A stretch of DNA of 64,000 nucleotides, taken from contig NZ_JACIHE010000014.1 in NCBI RefSeq assembly GCF_014198245.1, forward strand, positions 1 through 64,000, read 5' to 3'. Position numbers and translations under genes: made by a program. The notes under the pieces were generated by a model. The model was not told where the DNA came from. It saw only the letters and a program-made list of their open reading frames with translations, and searched no databases. The DNA comes from Bradyrhizobium sp. cir1. GTDB lineage: Bacteria; Pseudomonadota; Alphaproteobacteria; Rhizobiales; Xanthobacteraceae. Within the stretch, counting starts at the first letter, position 1. Each line of letters begins with the position of its first letter. Below are positions 51,399 to 60,838 of this stretch, piece by piece.

Positions 51399-51638
51399 AT
51401 CAGGCAATGTAGATCACGAATTGGTTAGATTGAACCCTTAGCTGGCTACATCGCGTTGTACGCGCATGGGCTTTTGACGAATTCCAAATATTTCTCGGCG
51501 GCCCTTGTTAAGCGGAGGGTGCCTCCGTATCTTCGTTGATGTCGGCCCGGGCCACGTCCGGACGATGCGATATCGACGGCGGCCACGGAGGTGGCGCGCC
51601 GCGCGATGAGCCGTGTCCATATCTGATCGGAGCCTTGT

Positions 51639-52136
51639 ATGAACCACTCCATCAGCCTCACCGTGAACGGTGCGCGGCGCGACTTCGTCCTCGACGATCC
51701 GCGCGTCACGCTGCTCGATCTCCTGCGTGAGCGCCTCCATTTGACCGGAACCAAGAAGGGATGCGATCGCGGCCAATGCGGCGCCTGCACCATTCTCGTC
51801 GACGGCAAGCGCATCAATTCCTGTCTCGCGCTCGCCATCAGCCATGACGGCGCCGACATCCTCACCATCGAAGGCGTTGCGCGCGGCGACCAACTGCATC
51901 CGGTGCAGGCGGCCTTCATCGCCCATGACGGATTTCAGTGCGGCTTCTGCACGCCCGGCCAGATCATGAGCGCGATCGGCATGATGCAGGAGGCGCAGGC
52001 CGGCAACGATCCCGAACGCATCCGCGAATGCATGAGCGGCAATCTCTGCCGCTGCGGCGCCTATGCCGGCATCGTTGATGCCGTGCTGGAGGCGCAGGCC
52101 GGCATGGATGAATCCAACCAGAGGCGCTCAGCATGA
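51639..52136 (+). CDS. paoA: Molybdenum aldehyde oxidoreductase, 2Fe-2S subunit
   Basis: This is a 165-residue small subunit with two [2Fe-2S] clusters: GCDRGQCGACTILVDGKRIN SC at about 42-64 (plant-type ferredoxin) and CGFCTPGQIM with CMSGNLCRCGAY at about 100-140. It passes electrons from the Mo site to FAD. E. coli PaoA has a Tat signal; this protein starts directly with MNHSISLTVNGARR and so looks cytoplasmic. It is the first gene of a three-subunit operon with 4-base overlap to the next. The symbol is by analogy. Confidence 0.9.
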   Translation: MNHSISLTVNGARRDFVLDDPRVTLLDLLRERLHLTGTKKGCDRGQCGACTILVDGKRINSCLALAISHDGADILTIEGVARGDQLHPVQAAFIAHDGFQCGFCTPGQIMSAIGMMQEAQAGNDPERIRECMSGNLCRCGAYAGIVDAVLEAQAGMDESNQRRSA

Positions 52137-53188
52137 AACCGTTCGATTATGTCAGGCCGGCCACGGTCACTGAAGCCGTTGCTGCCGCCGCCCAGCCGGG
52201 TGCTGCGTATCTTGCCGCCGGCACCAACCTGCTCGATCTGATGAAAGGCGGCGTCAGCCGTCCGGATCGCCTGGTCGACGTCACGCATCTCGATGGGCTC
52301 GATCAAATCGAGACGCTCGCCGACGGATCGTTGCGGATCGGTGCGCTGGTGAGCAACGCTGATCTCGCGCATGATCCGGAATTCGCAAGGTCCTATCCGG
52401 CCGTCGCCGAAGCGCTGCTCTCCGGCGCGTCGGCGCAACTGCGCAATGCTGCGACCGTCGGAGGCAATCTGCTGCAGCGGACACGCTGCGTCTATTTCTA
52501 CGACACTGCCAGCCGCTGCAACAAGCGCGACGCCGGCACCGGCTGCGACGCCAGAGACGGCGAGAACCGCACCCATGCCGTGCTCGGCTGGAGCGAGAGC
52601 TGCATCGCCACCCATCCGTCCGACTTCTGCGTGCCGCTGGTCGCGCTCGATGCCGTCGTCGAGATCGAGGGCAGGAACGGCCGGCGCGAGATCGCCCTCG
52701 ACGCGCTGCATCGCCTGCCGGGCAATACGCCCGAGCGTGACTCCGCGCTCGAACCCGGCGACCTCATCGTCGCGGTACGCCTGCCGCCCCCCGCGCGCGG
52801 ATTTTCCGCGCATGCCCGTTACCTCAAGGTCCGCGAGCGCACCTCCTATGCCTTCGCGGTCGTCTCGGCTGCAGCCGCGTTGCGGATCGAGAACGGCAGG
52901 ATCGCGGAGGCGCGGCTTGCGCTCGGCGGCGTCGCCGCCAAGCCGTGGCGCGCCCGTGCTGCGGAGGACGTTCTGAGGAACGTTGCGCCGACGGCGGACG
53001 CGTTCCAGGAAGCCGCCTGGCGCGCGCTCGCCGACGCAAAGCCGTCCGGCGACAACGCCTTCAAGATCGAGCTTGCGCGCCGCATCGTCGTGCGCGCGCT
53101 GCTGCTCGCCGCCGCGGGTACGCCCGCGCGCCTGCCGGCGCTGCCGGCCTCTCCCTTTGCCTCGACCTCCGGAGCCATTCATGCCTGA
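52133..53188 (+). CDS. paoB: Molybdenum aldehyde oxidoreductase, FAD subunit
   Basis: This is a 351-residue FAD-binding subunit of the CO-dehydrogenase/xanthine-oxidase type (YLAAGTNLLDLMKGGVSRPD, ATVGGNLLQRTRC). Cys residues in LLQRTRCVYFYD, SRCNKRDAGTGCDAR match the extra [4Fe-4S] cluster of PaoB-type subunits. It accepts electrons from the 2Fe-2S subunit. The ATG overlaps the paoA-like stop (ATGA), and its stop overlaps the next start by 8 bases. Confidence 0.92.
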   Translation: MKPFDYVRPATVTEAVAAAAQPGAAYLAAGTNLLDLMKGGVSRPDRLVDVTHLDGLDQIETLADGSLRIGALVSNADLAHDPEFARSYPAVAEALLSGASAQLRNAATVGGNLLQRTRCVYFYDTASRCNKRDAGTGCDARDGENRTHAVLGWSESCIATHPSDFCVPLVALDAVVEIEGRNGRREIALDALHRLPGNTPERDSALEPGDLIVAVRLPPPARGFSAHARYLKVRERTSYAFAVVSAAAALRIENGRIAEARLALGGVAAKPWRARAAEDVLRNVAPTADAFQEAAWRALADAKPSGDNAFKIELARRIVVRALLLAAAGTPARLPALPASPFASTSGAIHA

Positions 53189-55442
53189 GCTCAATCTCAC
53201 CAGCGCTCCCGCCCATCTGCGGCACGGCTCGAACATCGGCCAACCGCTGACCCGCCGCGACGGCGTCCTCAAGGTCAAGGGGCAGGCAACTTACGCCGCC
53301 GACAATCATCCGCCCGGCATGCTGTTTGCGGTGATGGCCGTCTCCAGCATTTCGCGCGGCCGGGTGGCCTCGCTCGATGTTGCGGCGGCCAAGCGTCATC
53401 CCGGCGTCGTCGACGTCATGACGCCGAGCCACAAGCCACCGCTCGCGATCGACCCCGAGCTCAAGACCAATCCGTTCGTGTTCCGGATGGAGGTGTTGCA
53501 GAGCGACGAGATCCGCTACGCCAACCAGCCGATCGCGGTCGTAATCGCCGAGACGCTGGAGGCGGCGACGGAAGGCGCGCTGCTGCTGGCGCCGCGCTAC
53601 GAGACGCTGCCGGCGCTCGTGGGGCTCGATGTCGGCGAAAGCTTCGTGCCGCCGGTCGTCGGTGTCGGCAATCCCACGGAGGTTCACCGCGGCGATGTCG
53701 AGGCGGGCCTCGCCTCGGCCGAGAAGCAGATCGACGCGATTTACGAAACGCCGCCGCAATATCACAACGCGATGGAGCCGCATGCGATCGTTGCCTCCTG
53801 GGACGGCGACCGTCTGCAGATCGACATGCCGACCCAGGGCCTGATGCTGTCGCTGGCGCGCATCGCCGAATTGTTCGGCATCGCGCACGACAAGATCCAC
53901 ATCCGCAGCCCATTCCTCGGCGGTGGCTTCGGCTCCAAGGGATTGATGGCCGGGCCGCCAACGCTCGGCATCATGGCGGCAAAGCTCGTCGGCAGGCCGG
54001 TCAAGCTGGTGCTGCGCCGCGAGCAGATGTACGGCCCGGTCGGTCATCGCGCACCGACGCGGCAGCGCTTACGCATCGGCGCCGACGGCGAGGGACGCCT
54101 GACCGCGCTCGATCATCACGCCAGGACCGTGTCGAGCACGTTCGACGATTTCTACGAGCCCGCGGCCGATGCCTCGCACACGCTCTATGCGGCGCCTGCG
54201 ATCCGCACCTTGCACGATGCCGTGCGCGTCAACACCGGCACGCCGCTGTTCATGCGCGCGCCGGGGGAGGCGACCGGCTCGATCGCGCTCGAGAGCGCGA
54301 TCGACGAGATGGCCTGGGCCTGCGGCATCGACCCGCTGGCCTTCCGCCTGAAGAACTATGCCGAGGTCGAGCCGATCTCCGGCAAGCCGTTCTCGTCCAA
54401 GGCACTGCGTGCCTGCTACGAGCAGGGCGCGGCGCGGTTCGGATGGGCGAAGCGCTCGCTCCAGCCGCGGCAGATGCGCGACGATGCCGGTCTTCTGGTC
54501 GGCTGGGGTGTGGGCACGGCGACCTTCCCGGCGCTGATGTTCCAGGCCCAGGCACGCGCAGCGATCCGCCGCGACGGTTCGGGCGTCATGGAGATCGGCG
54601 CGCATGACATGGGGCAGGGCGCCTGGACGGCGCTGGCCCAGATCGCGGCCGATGCGGTCGGCCTCGATATCGACCGCGTCGAATTCAAGGCCGGCACGTC
54701 CGACCTGCCCGATGCCGGCATTGCCGGCGGTTCGGCCCATACCGCGACAGCGGGGGCTGCGATCCACAGCGCAGGCGCGGCCGTGATCGCTGAGCTCGCC
54801 GATCTCGCTACGAACGACGAGCGCTCGCCGCTGTTCGGCGCCGGCAACGCCGGCGTGATCGCGCGGGAGGGCAGGCTGATCCGTCGTGATGACGAGAGCC
54901 GCAGCGAGAGCTATGCCGAGATCCTCGCGCGCGCCGGCGTTGCCGAGGTCGAGGCGCGCGGCACCGGCGCGCCGAATCCTGCGGCAATGGAGGAATATGC
55001 GATGCACGCCCACGGCGCGGTGTTCGCGGAAGTGAAGGTCGATCCCGAGCTCGGCCAGGTCCGCGTCACCCGCATGGTCGGGGCCTTCGCCGCGGGGCGG
55101 ATCGTCAATCCGCATCTGGTAAAGAGCCAGCTGTTCGGCGGCATGATCTGGGGCCTGTCCTTCGCGCTGCACGAGGAAGCCATCACCGACCGCCGCAGCG
55201 GCCGCATCATGAATGCCAATCTCGGCGAGTACCACATCCCCGTGAATGCCGACGTGCCGCCGCTCGACGTCATCACGGTCGAGGAGCACGACCCGCATGT
55301 CAATGCGCTCGGCATCAAGGGCGTCGGCGAGATCGGCATCACCGGCAGCGCCGGTGCGGTCGCCAACGCCGTCTGGCACGCGACCGGCGTGCGCGTCCGC
55401 CGCTTCCCGATCCGGATCGAGGAGCTGCTGACGCAGCATTGA
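53181..55442 (+). CDS. paoC: Molybdenum aldehyde oxidoreductase, molybdopterin subunit
   Basis: This is a 753-residue catalytic subunit. Molybdopterin-binding features are FLGGGFGSKG, MRAPGEATGSIALESAIDEM and MGQGAWTALAQIAADAVG; the active-site Glu is in IKGVGEIGITGSAGA. It would oxidise aldehydes or N-heterocycles to acids. The start at 53181 (MPELNLTS) gives the family N-terminus; the longer frame to 52983 is antisense-like filler. The TetR gene across the operon start is a likely regulator. The physiological substrate is unknown. Confidence 0.93.
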   Translation: MPELNLTSAPAHLRHGSNIGQPLTRRDGVLKVKGQATYAADNHPPGMLFAVMAVSSISRGRVASLDVAAAKRHPGVVDVMTPSHKPPLAIDPELKTNPFVFRMEVLQSDEIRYANQPIAVVIAETLEAATEGALLLAPRYETLPALVGLDVGESFVPPVVGVGNPTEVHRGDVEAGLASAEKQIDAIYETPPQYHNAMEPHAIVASWDGDRLQIDMPTQGLMLSLARIAELFGIAHDKIHIRSPFLGGGFGSKGLMAGPPTLGIMAAKLVGRPVKLVLRREQMYGPVGHRAPTRQRLRIGADGEGRLTALDHHARTVSSTFDDFYEPAADASHTLYAAPAIRTLHDAVRVNTGTPLFMRAPGEATGSIALESAIDEMAWACGIDPLAFRLKNYAEVEPISGKPFSSKALRACYEQGAARFGWAKRSLQPRQMRDDAGLLVGWGVGTATFPALMFQAQARAAIRRDGSGVMEIGAHDMGQGAWTALAQIAADAVGLDIDRVEFKAGTSDLPDAGIAGGSAHTATAGAAIHSAGAAVIAELADLATNDERSPLFGAGNAGVIAREGRLIRRDDESRSESYAEILARAGVAEVEARGTGAPNPAAMEEYAMHAHGAVFAEVKVDPELGQVRVTRMVGAFAAGRIVNPHLVKSQLFGGMIWGLSFALHEEAITDRRSGRIMNANLGEYHIPVNADVPPLDVITVEEHDPHVNALGIKGVGEIGITGSAGAVANAVWHATGVRVRRFPIRIEELLTQH

Positions 55443-55520
55443 GGAGCTTTGCGGCACTGGGCCCCGCGCGCTCAGTGCCGCAAAGAGAGGACCTCGTGAG
55501 CTTTCGCCGCGAGCCGCCGG

Positions 55521-57032
55521 CTAGCGGATCGAGCCGGCAAAATTGTCGATGTCGGGCGAGGCGCGCGCCGGAAACAGCCGGGCGGTCGAGGAGTTGTCGA
55601 GCCGTCGCTTGCACTTCGCCTCGTCGTCGTCCTCCTTGCCGGTGCGTTTCTTTGCGAACGCATCGTCCAGACGGTTGACGATCAGCATGGCGCGATCGCG
55701 CTCCAGCGTGTCCGGATTCTTGCGCTGTTCGTCGGAGCGGAAGGTGCCGCCGACGATCTTGCCCTTCATGTCGTAGTCGCAGCCGGCCTTCCAGTCGCCC
55801 TGGTCCCATTTCCAGCCCTGCGCGGTCAGCCGGCCGTCCTTGTCGACCGTGATCTTGATGATGGCGTTGGAGGCGAGCCAGACGCCGGCAAGGCCCGCGC
55901 GCTTGTCGTCAAAACCCTCGAGCAGCGCGATCCGCTCACGCTGGAGGGCATCGACATGGTCGCGCCCGTCGGCCGTGAAATGCATCTCTGCGGTCCGCTT
56001 CTCCCAGGCCGGGTGGAGAAATTCGGGGAATTCCACCGCCTGCGCCTGCACCCAGTTGCGCTGATCTTCCATCAGCGCACGCCGCGTCGCATCGTCGAGG
56101 CGCGGCAGCAGCGCCTTCCAGGCGCGGTTCAGTCGCTGATCGTTCTCGGCGAGGTCCGGGTCGGAGCAGATCTCTTCGTCCGTCGCCGTCACCGGACGCA
56201 CGCAATCGAAGCTCGGCGCGACGAACGACGTCTCGACCTTGTCGGCCACCTCGGACCTGCCGCTCGCGAAATAGGTGCCGGTGATCTGCCACAGATAGTC
56301 GCAATCATCGCGATCCCCGGTCGTATCGTCGCCGCCGAAGGTGACGACGCGCAGGGTTTCGCCCTGGCGGCGGAGCTTGATTGCCGGCGGTCTTGCCGGC
56401 TTCGCGTCCGGCCCGCTCGTCGATGATCCCGCATTCGCTGGCGGGATCGCCCCGCTCAGCCAGTCGCCCGCCGATGTCACCGTCGCGCTCAGCCTGCATT
56501 GCCGGTGCTTGTCACTGCCGTAATAGGCGCTCATGTCGATAGTCAGTTGCCGGGTGCCGTTCGCAGACGGCGAGATGGTGACGCTGCCGAAGGCATTGGC
56601 CCATTTGCCGGTGAGACCGACGCCGCCAAAACCGCCTGCGATCTCGCCGAGCACAGCGGCGCGCTGGCGCAGCGTCGCGATAAAGCTGTCGCGCAGCTCG
56701 GCTTCGTCGACCTCCTGCACGGTGTCGGCGGCCTGCAGGATCATCTCATTGAACCAGGCCTGGTCGCGCTTGAGGAGCGGCCGGATGTTGGCGGGCGTCC
56801 TGGCGAGCGCCGCGTCGAATGATTTGTCGATCGCCGCGACGAGCTGGTCGTAACCCCTCTCCTTGCAGGCGGCGGCCTTGCTCCGGCTGTCGTCGCCATT
56901 GATCGCGCCGCACAGCGTGATTGCTGTCGGCGCGCTGCTGGCAGCGCGGAGATCGTCATCCATGGCGCGGCAGGTGGCCGGAGCAAGCAGAACTGTCGCG
57001 CTAAGGAGCACGAGGCGGAAGGGGACGAACAT
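55521..57032 (-). CDS. Exported LprI-like (DUF1311) protein
   Basis: This is a 503-residue protein with a signal peptide (MFVPFRLVLLSATVLLAPAT). Two DUF1311/LprI-type segments are visible: one at about 40-110 (CKERGYDQLVAAIDKSFDAA, LLKRDQAWFNEMI) and one at about 255-330 (CSDPDLAENDQRLNRAWKAL, LMEDQRNWVQAQ). Between and after them are beta-rich parts (LTGKWANAFGSVTIS and LAGVWLASNAIIKITV). LprI domains inhibit lysozyme; whether this one does is untested. It is about four times the size of a single LprI domain. It stands alone, convergent with the molybdenum operon. Confidence 0.75.
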   Translation of the reverse strand: MFVPFRLVLLSATVLLAPATCRAMDDDLRAASSAPTAITLCGAINGDDSRSKAAACKERGYDQLVAAIDKSFDAALARTPANIRPLLKRDQAWFNEMILQAADTVQEVDEAELRDSFIATLRQRAAVLGEIAGGFGGVGLTGKWANAFGSVTISPSANGTRQLTIDMSAYYGSDKHRQCRLSATVTSAGDWLSGAIPPANAGSSTSGPDAKPARPPAIKLRRQGETLRVVTFGGDDTTGDRDDCDYLWQITGTYFASGRSEVADKVETSFVAPSFDCVRPVTATDEEICSDPDLAENDQRLNRAWKALLPRLDDATRRALMEDQRNWVQAQAVEFPEFLHPAWEKRTAEMHFTADGRDHVDALQRERIALLEGFDDKRAGLAGVWLASNAIIKITVDKDGRLTAQGWKWDQGDWKAGCDYDMKGKIVGGTFRSDEQRKNPDTLERDRAMLIVNRLDDAFAKKRTGKEDDDEAKCKRRLDNSSTARLFPARASPDIDNFAGSIR

Positions 57033-57131
57033 CGGCGGCTCTCGGGAAGCGGAATCATGCCTCCTGCTTGGTCGTCCGCTGCGTCAGGCGGGTTCAGGAG
57101 AATTCGGGTGTGCGACGACCTTGCCGGTCGG

Positions 57132-57284
57132 TCAATTCATCATCCGGCGGAGAGCCTTGATCTGCTCTCTCTGCATCTCGATGTATTTTTCGATGGCCTT
57201 GCGCAGCTCCCGCGAGCGGAGCTTTTCGGTATCGCGCTGCACTTCGTCGAGTGCGGCTTCGGCGTTGGCGAGCGTGGTCTTCAT
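57132..57284 (-). CDS. Small helical protein, 50 residues
   Basis: This short ORF reads MKTTLANAEAALDEVQRDTE and ends QREQIKALRRMMN. It is highly charged and helical, a likely coiled coil. Codon use is strongly like the neighbours (GAG, CGC, AAG). The ribosome site is weak (GGGCCC). It looks like a conserved Bradyrhizobium-type small protein rather than a chance frame, but I cannot name a family. Confidence 0.55.
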   Translation of the reverse strand: MKTTLANAEAALDEVQRDTEKLRSRELRKAIEKYIEMQREQIKALRRMMN

Positions 57285-57470
57285 GGCGGGCCCAGTTACG
57301 AAGCGGCCCCGGCGTGCCTAGGAGTCCGGGGCCATAACCTCAGCACCTTTGCGCCAGGCTGCTCGGCTACGACTGCCAATATATAGAACTTCGGCTTGCA
57401 GAAATTGAGCTGGCTCAAGCACCGTAAGATACCGGTGGCTCCGTATGATTGCGGAGGGGCTGACGGCGCG

Positions 57471-58019
57471 TCAGAACGTCGGCGGCGTGCAGGCCGAGAT
57501 CACTTCGCACGGCTTGCCGCCGACGCAGCGGAAGCGATGCGGGCGGCGGCTCTCGAAATAATAGGCGTCGCCCGGATTGAGAATGCGACGCTCGTCCTCG
57601 ACGGTGACTTCGAGCTTGCCCGAAATCACGATGCCGCCTTCCTCGCCGTCATGGACGAGATGAACGCGTCCGGTGTCGCTGCCGGGCTCGTAGCGCTCTT
57701 TCAAGATCTGCAGGCTGCGGCCGAACAGATTGTCGCCGACTTGCCGATACGAGATCGGCTTCTTGCCGACCTCGGTCAGCTCTTCGGCGCGGTAGAAGAT
57801 CTTGCGTCGGCTCTCCGGCTCGAGCGCGAAGAACTCGGCGAGTCCCATCGGGATGCCGTCGAGGATGCGCTTGAGCGCGCCGACCGACGGGTTCATCTGG
57901 TTGGATTCGATCAGCGAGATCGTCGAATTGGTGACGCCGGCGCGTTTTGCCAGTTCACGCTGCGACAGCTTGTGGCGCGCCCGGATGAATCGCAGCCGTC
58001 CACCGATGTCGACGCTCAT
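57471..58019 (-). CDS. XRE-cupin regulator (PuuR-like)
   Basis: This is a 182-residue protein. An XRE helix-turn-helix at about 9-62 (LRFIRARHKLSQRELAKRAG, NSTISLIESNQMNPSVGALK) precedes a C-terminal cupin barrel (VHDGEEGGIVISGKLEVTVE, PGDAYYFESRRPHRFRCVGG). Such regulators often control polyamine or amino-acid catabolism. AGGA precedes the ATG at 58019. It is divergent from the omega-aminotransferase gene, its likely target; the 148-base gap between them would hold the operator. Confidence 0.92.
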   Translation of the reverse strand: MSVDIGGRLRFIRARHKLSQRELAKRAGVTNSTISLIESNQMNPSVGALKRILDGIPMGLAEFFALEPESRRKIFYRAEELTEVGKKPISYRQVGDNLFGRSLQILKERYEPGSDTGRVHLVHDGEEGGIVISGKLEVTVEDERRILNPGDAYYFESRRPHRFRCVGGKPCEVISACTPPTF

Positions 58020-58167
58020 GCCCAAGTCCTGTGTTGCAGGTGTTGCGGATCGCGCAAATATGGACCGGTAGCCCCAGTAAAATCAATGGCTTGCAGGCCG
58101 TCAGAAAAGGACTTGTTGCGCTTTTGAAGCCGTGGCTCTGCTAGCATGTCAGCAAAGGAGCGCGGCC

Positions 58168-59496
58168 GTGACCCTTCATCAGATTCCGAACACTATCAAG
58201 ACCGACTCGTTCTGGATGCCGTTCACGGCCAACCGGCAGTTCAAGAAGGCGCCGCGCCTGTTCTCCTCGGCCGAGGGCATGCACTACACCACCGTCGACG
58301 GCCGCAAGGTGATCGACGGCTCCGCCGGCCTCTGGTGCGTCAATGCCGGCCACGGCCGCAAGCAGATCGCGGCTGCGGTCGAGCGGCAGCTGATGACGCT
58401 GGACTTCGCGCCGTCGTTCCAGATGGGCCACCCGCTGGCATTCGACTTCGCTGAGCGCCTTGCCGAGATCGCGCCGAAGGGCCTCGATCGCATCTTCTTC
58501 ACCAATTCCGGCTCCGAGTCGGTCGACACCGCGCTGAAGATCGCGCTCGCCTATCATCGCGCCACCGGCCAGTCGAGCCGCACCCGCCTGATCGGCCGCG
58601 AGCGCGGCTATCACGGTGTCGGCTTCGGCGGCACCTCGGTCGGCGGCATGGTCGCCAATCGCCGCGCCTTCGCGACCCTGCTGCCGGGCGTCGACCACAT
58701 CCGCCATACCCACGATCTCACCCGTAACGCTTTCGCCAAGGACCAGCCCGAGCATGGCGCCGAGCTCGCCGACGATCTCGAGCGTCTGGTGGCCCTGCAC
58801 GGCGCCGAGACCATCGCCGCCGTCATCGTCGAGCCGGTGCCGGGTTCGACCGCGGTGCTGCCGCCGCCGAAGGGCTATCTGCAGCGCCTGCGCGAAATCT
58901 GCGACAAGCACGGCATCCTCTTGATCTTCGACGAGGTCATCACCGGCTTCGGCCGTCTCGGCACGCCGTTCGCCGCCAACTTCTTCGGCGTCACGCCGGA
59001 CCTGATGACGACGGCCAAGGGCATCACCAACGGCACCATTCCCTGTGGCGCGGTGTTCGCCAGCCGCAAGGTGCATGACGGCATGATGGTCGGCCCGGAG
59101 AGCCAGATGGAGCTGTTCCATGGCTACACCTATTCCGCGCATCCGACCGCCTGCGCCGCCGGTATCGCGACGCTCGACATCTACAAGGACGAGGGCCTGC
59201 TCACGCGCGGTGCCTCGATCGCCGAATACTGGCGCGATGCACTGCATTCGCTCAAGGGCCTGCCGAACGTCGTCGACATCCGCAATTGCGGCCTGATGGG
59301 CGCGGTGGAGCTGGCGCCGCGCGACGGCGTCGTCGGTGCGCGCGGCTATGACGTCATGGTCGACTGCTTCAACACGGGCCTCTATCTGCGCATGAGCGGC
59401 GACAGCTTTGCGATGTCGCCCCCGCTCATCGTCGAGAAGAGCCACATCGACCAGATGGTTTCGATCCTCGGCGACGCCATCAAGAAGGTGGCCTGA
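58168..59496 (+). CDS. Omega-amino acid:pyruvate aminotransferase
   Basis: This is a 442-residue class-III PLP aminotransferase. The internal aldimine lysine lies in LMTTAKGITNGTIPCGAVF; the PLP ribbon is LIFDEVITGFGRLG and the phosphate contact is FFTNSGSESVDTALKIALAY. It resembles beta-alanine:pyruvate transaminases (TDSFWMPFTANRQFK at the N-terminus). The GTG at 58168 has AGGAG 8 bases before; the frame to 58132 lacks a ribosome site. It is followed by a D-amino-acid dehydrogenase and regulated in all likelihood by the divergent XRE-cupin gene. Confidence 0.92.
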   Translation: MTLHQIPNTIKTDSFWMPFTANRQFKKAPRLFSSAEGMHYTTVDGRKVIDGSAGLWCVNAGHGRKQIAAAVERQLMTLDFAPSFQMGHPLAFDFAERLAEIAPKGLDRIFFTNSGSESVDTALKIALAYHRATGQSSRTRLIGRERGYHGVGFGGTSVGGMVANRRAFATLLPGVDHIRHTHDLTRNAFAKDQPEHGAELADDLERLVALHGAETIAAVIVEPVPGSTAVLPPPKGYLQRLREICDKHGILLIFDEVITGFGRLGTPFAANFFGVTPDLMTTAKGITNGTIPCGAVFASRKVHDGMMVGPESQMELFHGYTYSAHPTACAAGIATLDIYKDEGLLTRGASIAEYWRDALHSLKGLPNVVDIRNCGLMGAVELAPRDGVVGARGYDVMVDCFNTGLYLRMSGDSFAMSPPLIVEKSHIDQMVSILGDAIKKVA

Positions 59497-59566
59497 TAAT
59501 TGCTCTCGCCGTTGCGAGTTGTTTCCTTGCAGCGGCGAGCGTGATGCCGCGGGAGTTTGACCAAGC

Positions 59567-60832
59567 GTGAAAGTTCTGATCCTCGGCAGCGGTGTCATCG
59601 GTGTCACCTCTGCCTACTACCTCGCACGTGCCGGCCATGACGTGACGGTCGTCGACCGTCAGCCGGAGCCGGCACTTGAGACCTCTTTTGCCAATGCCGG
59701 CGAGGTGTCGCCCGGCTATTCCTCGCCCTGGGCCGGTCCCGGCGTGCCGGTGAAGGCGGTCAAGTGGCTCTTGATGAAGCACGGCCCGCTGGTGATCCGG
59801 CCGAAGCTCGACCCTGTGATGTGGGTCTGGCTGCTCAAGATGCTGCGCAACTGCACCAGCGCGCGTTACGCGGTCAACAAGAGCCGGATGATCCCGATCG
59901 CGGAATACAGCCGCGATTGCCTGCGCGATCTGCGTCGCGACATCGGTATCCAGTATGACGAGCGCTCGCAGGGCACGCTGCAGCTGTTCCGCCACCAGTC
60001 CCAGCTCGACGGCACCGGCGAGGATATCGCCGTGCTCAAGCAATATGGCGTGCCCTTCGAGGTGCTGAGCCGCGAGGGCTGCATTGCGGTGGAGCCGGCG
60101 CTCGGCGGCGTGAAGGAAAAGTTCGCCGGCGGGCTTCGCCTGCCGCAGGACGAGACCGGCGACTGCCACATGTTCACGCAGGCTCTGGCCAAGCACGCCC
60201 AGGCGCTCGGCGTGCGCTTCATGTTCAACACCGGCATCGATCGCATCGTCACCGACGGCGCGCGCGTCAGCGGCGTCGCCAGCAGCGCCGGCCTGTTGCA
60301 GGCGGACGCTTACGTGCTCGCGCTCGGCAGCTGGTCGCCGCGCCTCGTCGCGCCGCTCGGGATTTCGCTGCCGGTCTATCCGGTGAAGGGTTATTCGATC
60401 ACGGTGCCGATCAAGGACGCCTCCGGCGCGCCGGAATCGACCGTGATGGACGAGAGCTACAAGGTCGCGATCACCCGCCTCGGCGATCGCATCCGCGTCG
60501 GCGGTACCGCCGAGATATCAGGCTATTCGAGCAAGCTCTACGACGCGCGCCGCGCCACGCTCGATCATTCCCTGACCGACCTGTTCCCGCGCGGCGGTGA
60601 CCTGTCAAAGGCGACGTTCTGGAGCGGCCTGCGCCCGATGACGCCGGACGGCCCGCCCGTGATCGGCCCGGCCCAATACGCCAACCTCCACCTCAACACC
60701 GGCCACGGCACGCTCGGCTGGACCATGTCCTGCGGCTCCGGCCGCGTGCTCGCCGACATGCTGTCGGGCAAGAAGCCGGACATCGATGTCAGCGCGCTGA
60801 CGGTGGACCGGTACAATCACCGGTTCGGGTGA
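59567..60832 (+). CDS. dadA: D-amino-acid dehydrogenase (DadA type)
   Basis: This is a 421-residue FAD-dependent dehydrogenase. FAD binding is VLILGSGVIGVTSAYYLARA with VVDRQPEPALETSFANAGEV, and the C-terminus has GLRPMTPDGPPVIGP and GHGTLGWTMSCGSGR, all typical of DadA. It converts D-amino acids to 2-oxo acids and feeds electrons to the respiratory chain. It starts with GTG 70 bases after the aminotransferase. The pair suits breakdown of D-alanine or beta-alanine-type substrates. Confidence 0.92.
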   Translation: MKVLILGSGVIGVTSAYYLARAGHDVTVVDRQPEPALETSFANAGEVSPGYSSPWAGPGVPVKAVKWLLMKHGPLVIRPKLDPVMWVWLLKMLRNCTSARYAVNKSRMIPIAEYSRDCLRDLRRDIGIQYDERSQGTLQLFRHQSQLDGTGEDIAVLKQYGVPFEVLSREGCIAVEPALGGVKEKFAGGLRLPQDETGDCHMFTQALAKHAQALGVRFMFNTGIDRIVTDGARVSGVASSAGLLQADAYVLALGSWSPRLVAPLGISLPVYPVKGYSITVPIKDASGAPESTVMDESYKVAITRLGDRIRVGGTAEISGYSSKLYDARRATLDHSLTDLFPRGGDLSKATFWSGLRPMTPDGPPVIGPAQYANLHLNTGHGTLGWTMSCGSGRVLADMLSGKKPDIDVSALTVDRYNHRFG

Positions 60833-60838
60833 TTTGCT

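Noticed and set aside
54069..55457. Minus-strand 462-codon frame in the molybdopterin subunit gene
   Set aside because: Antisense shadow; the plus-strand gene has all molybdopterin motifs.
58141..59607. Minus-strand 488-codon frame opposite the aminotransferase
   Set aside because: Antisense shadow of a clear PLP enzyme.
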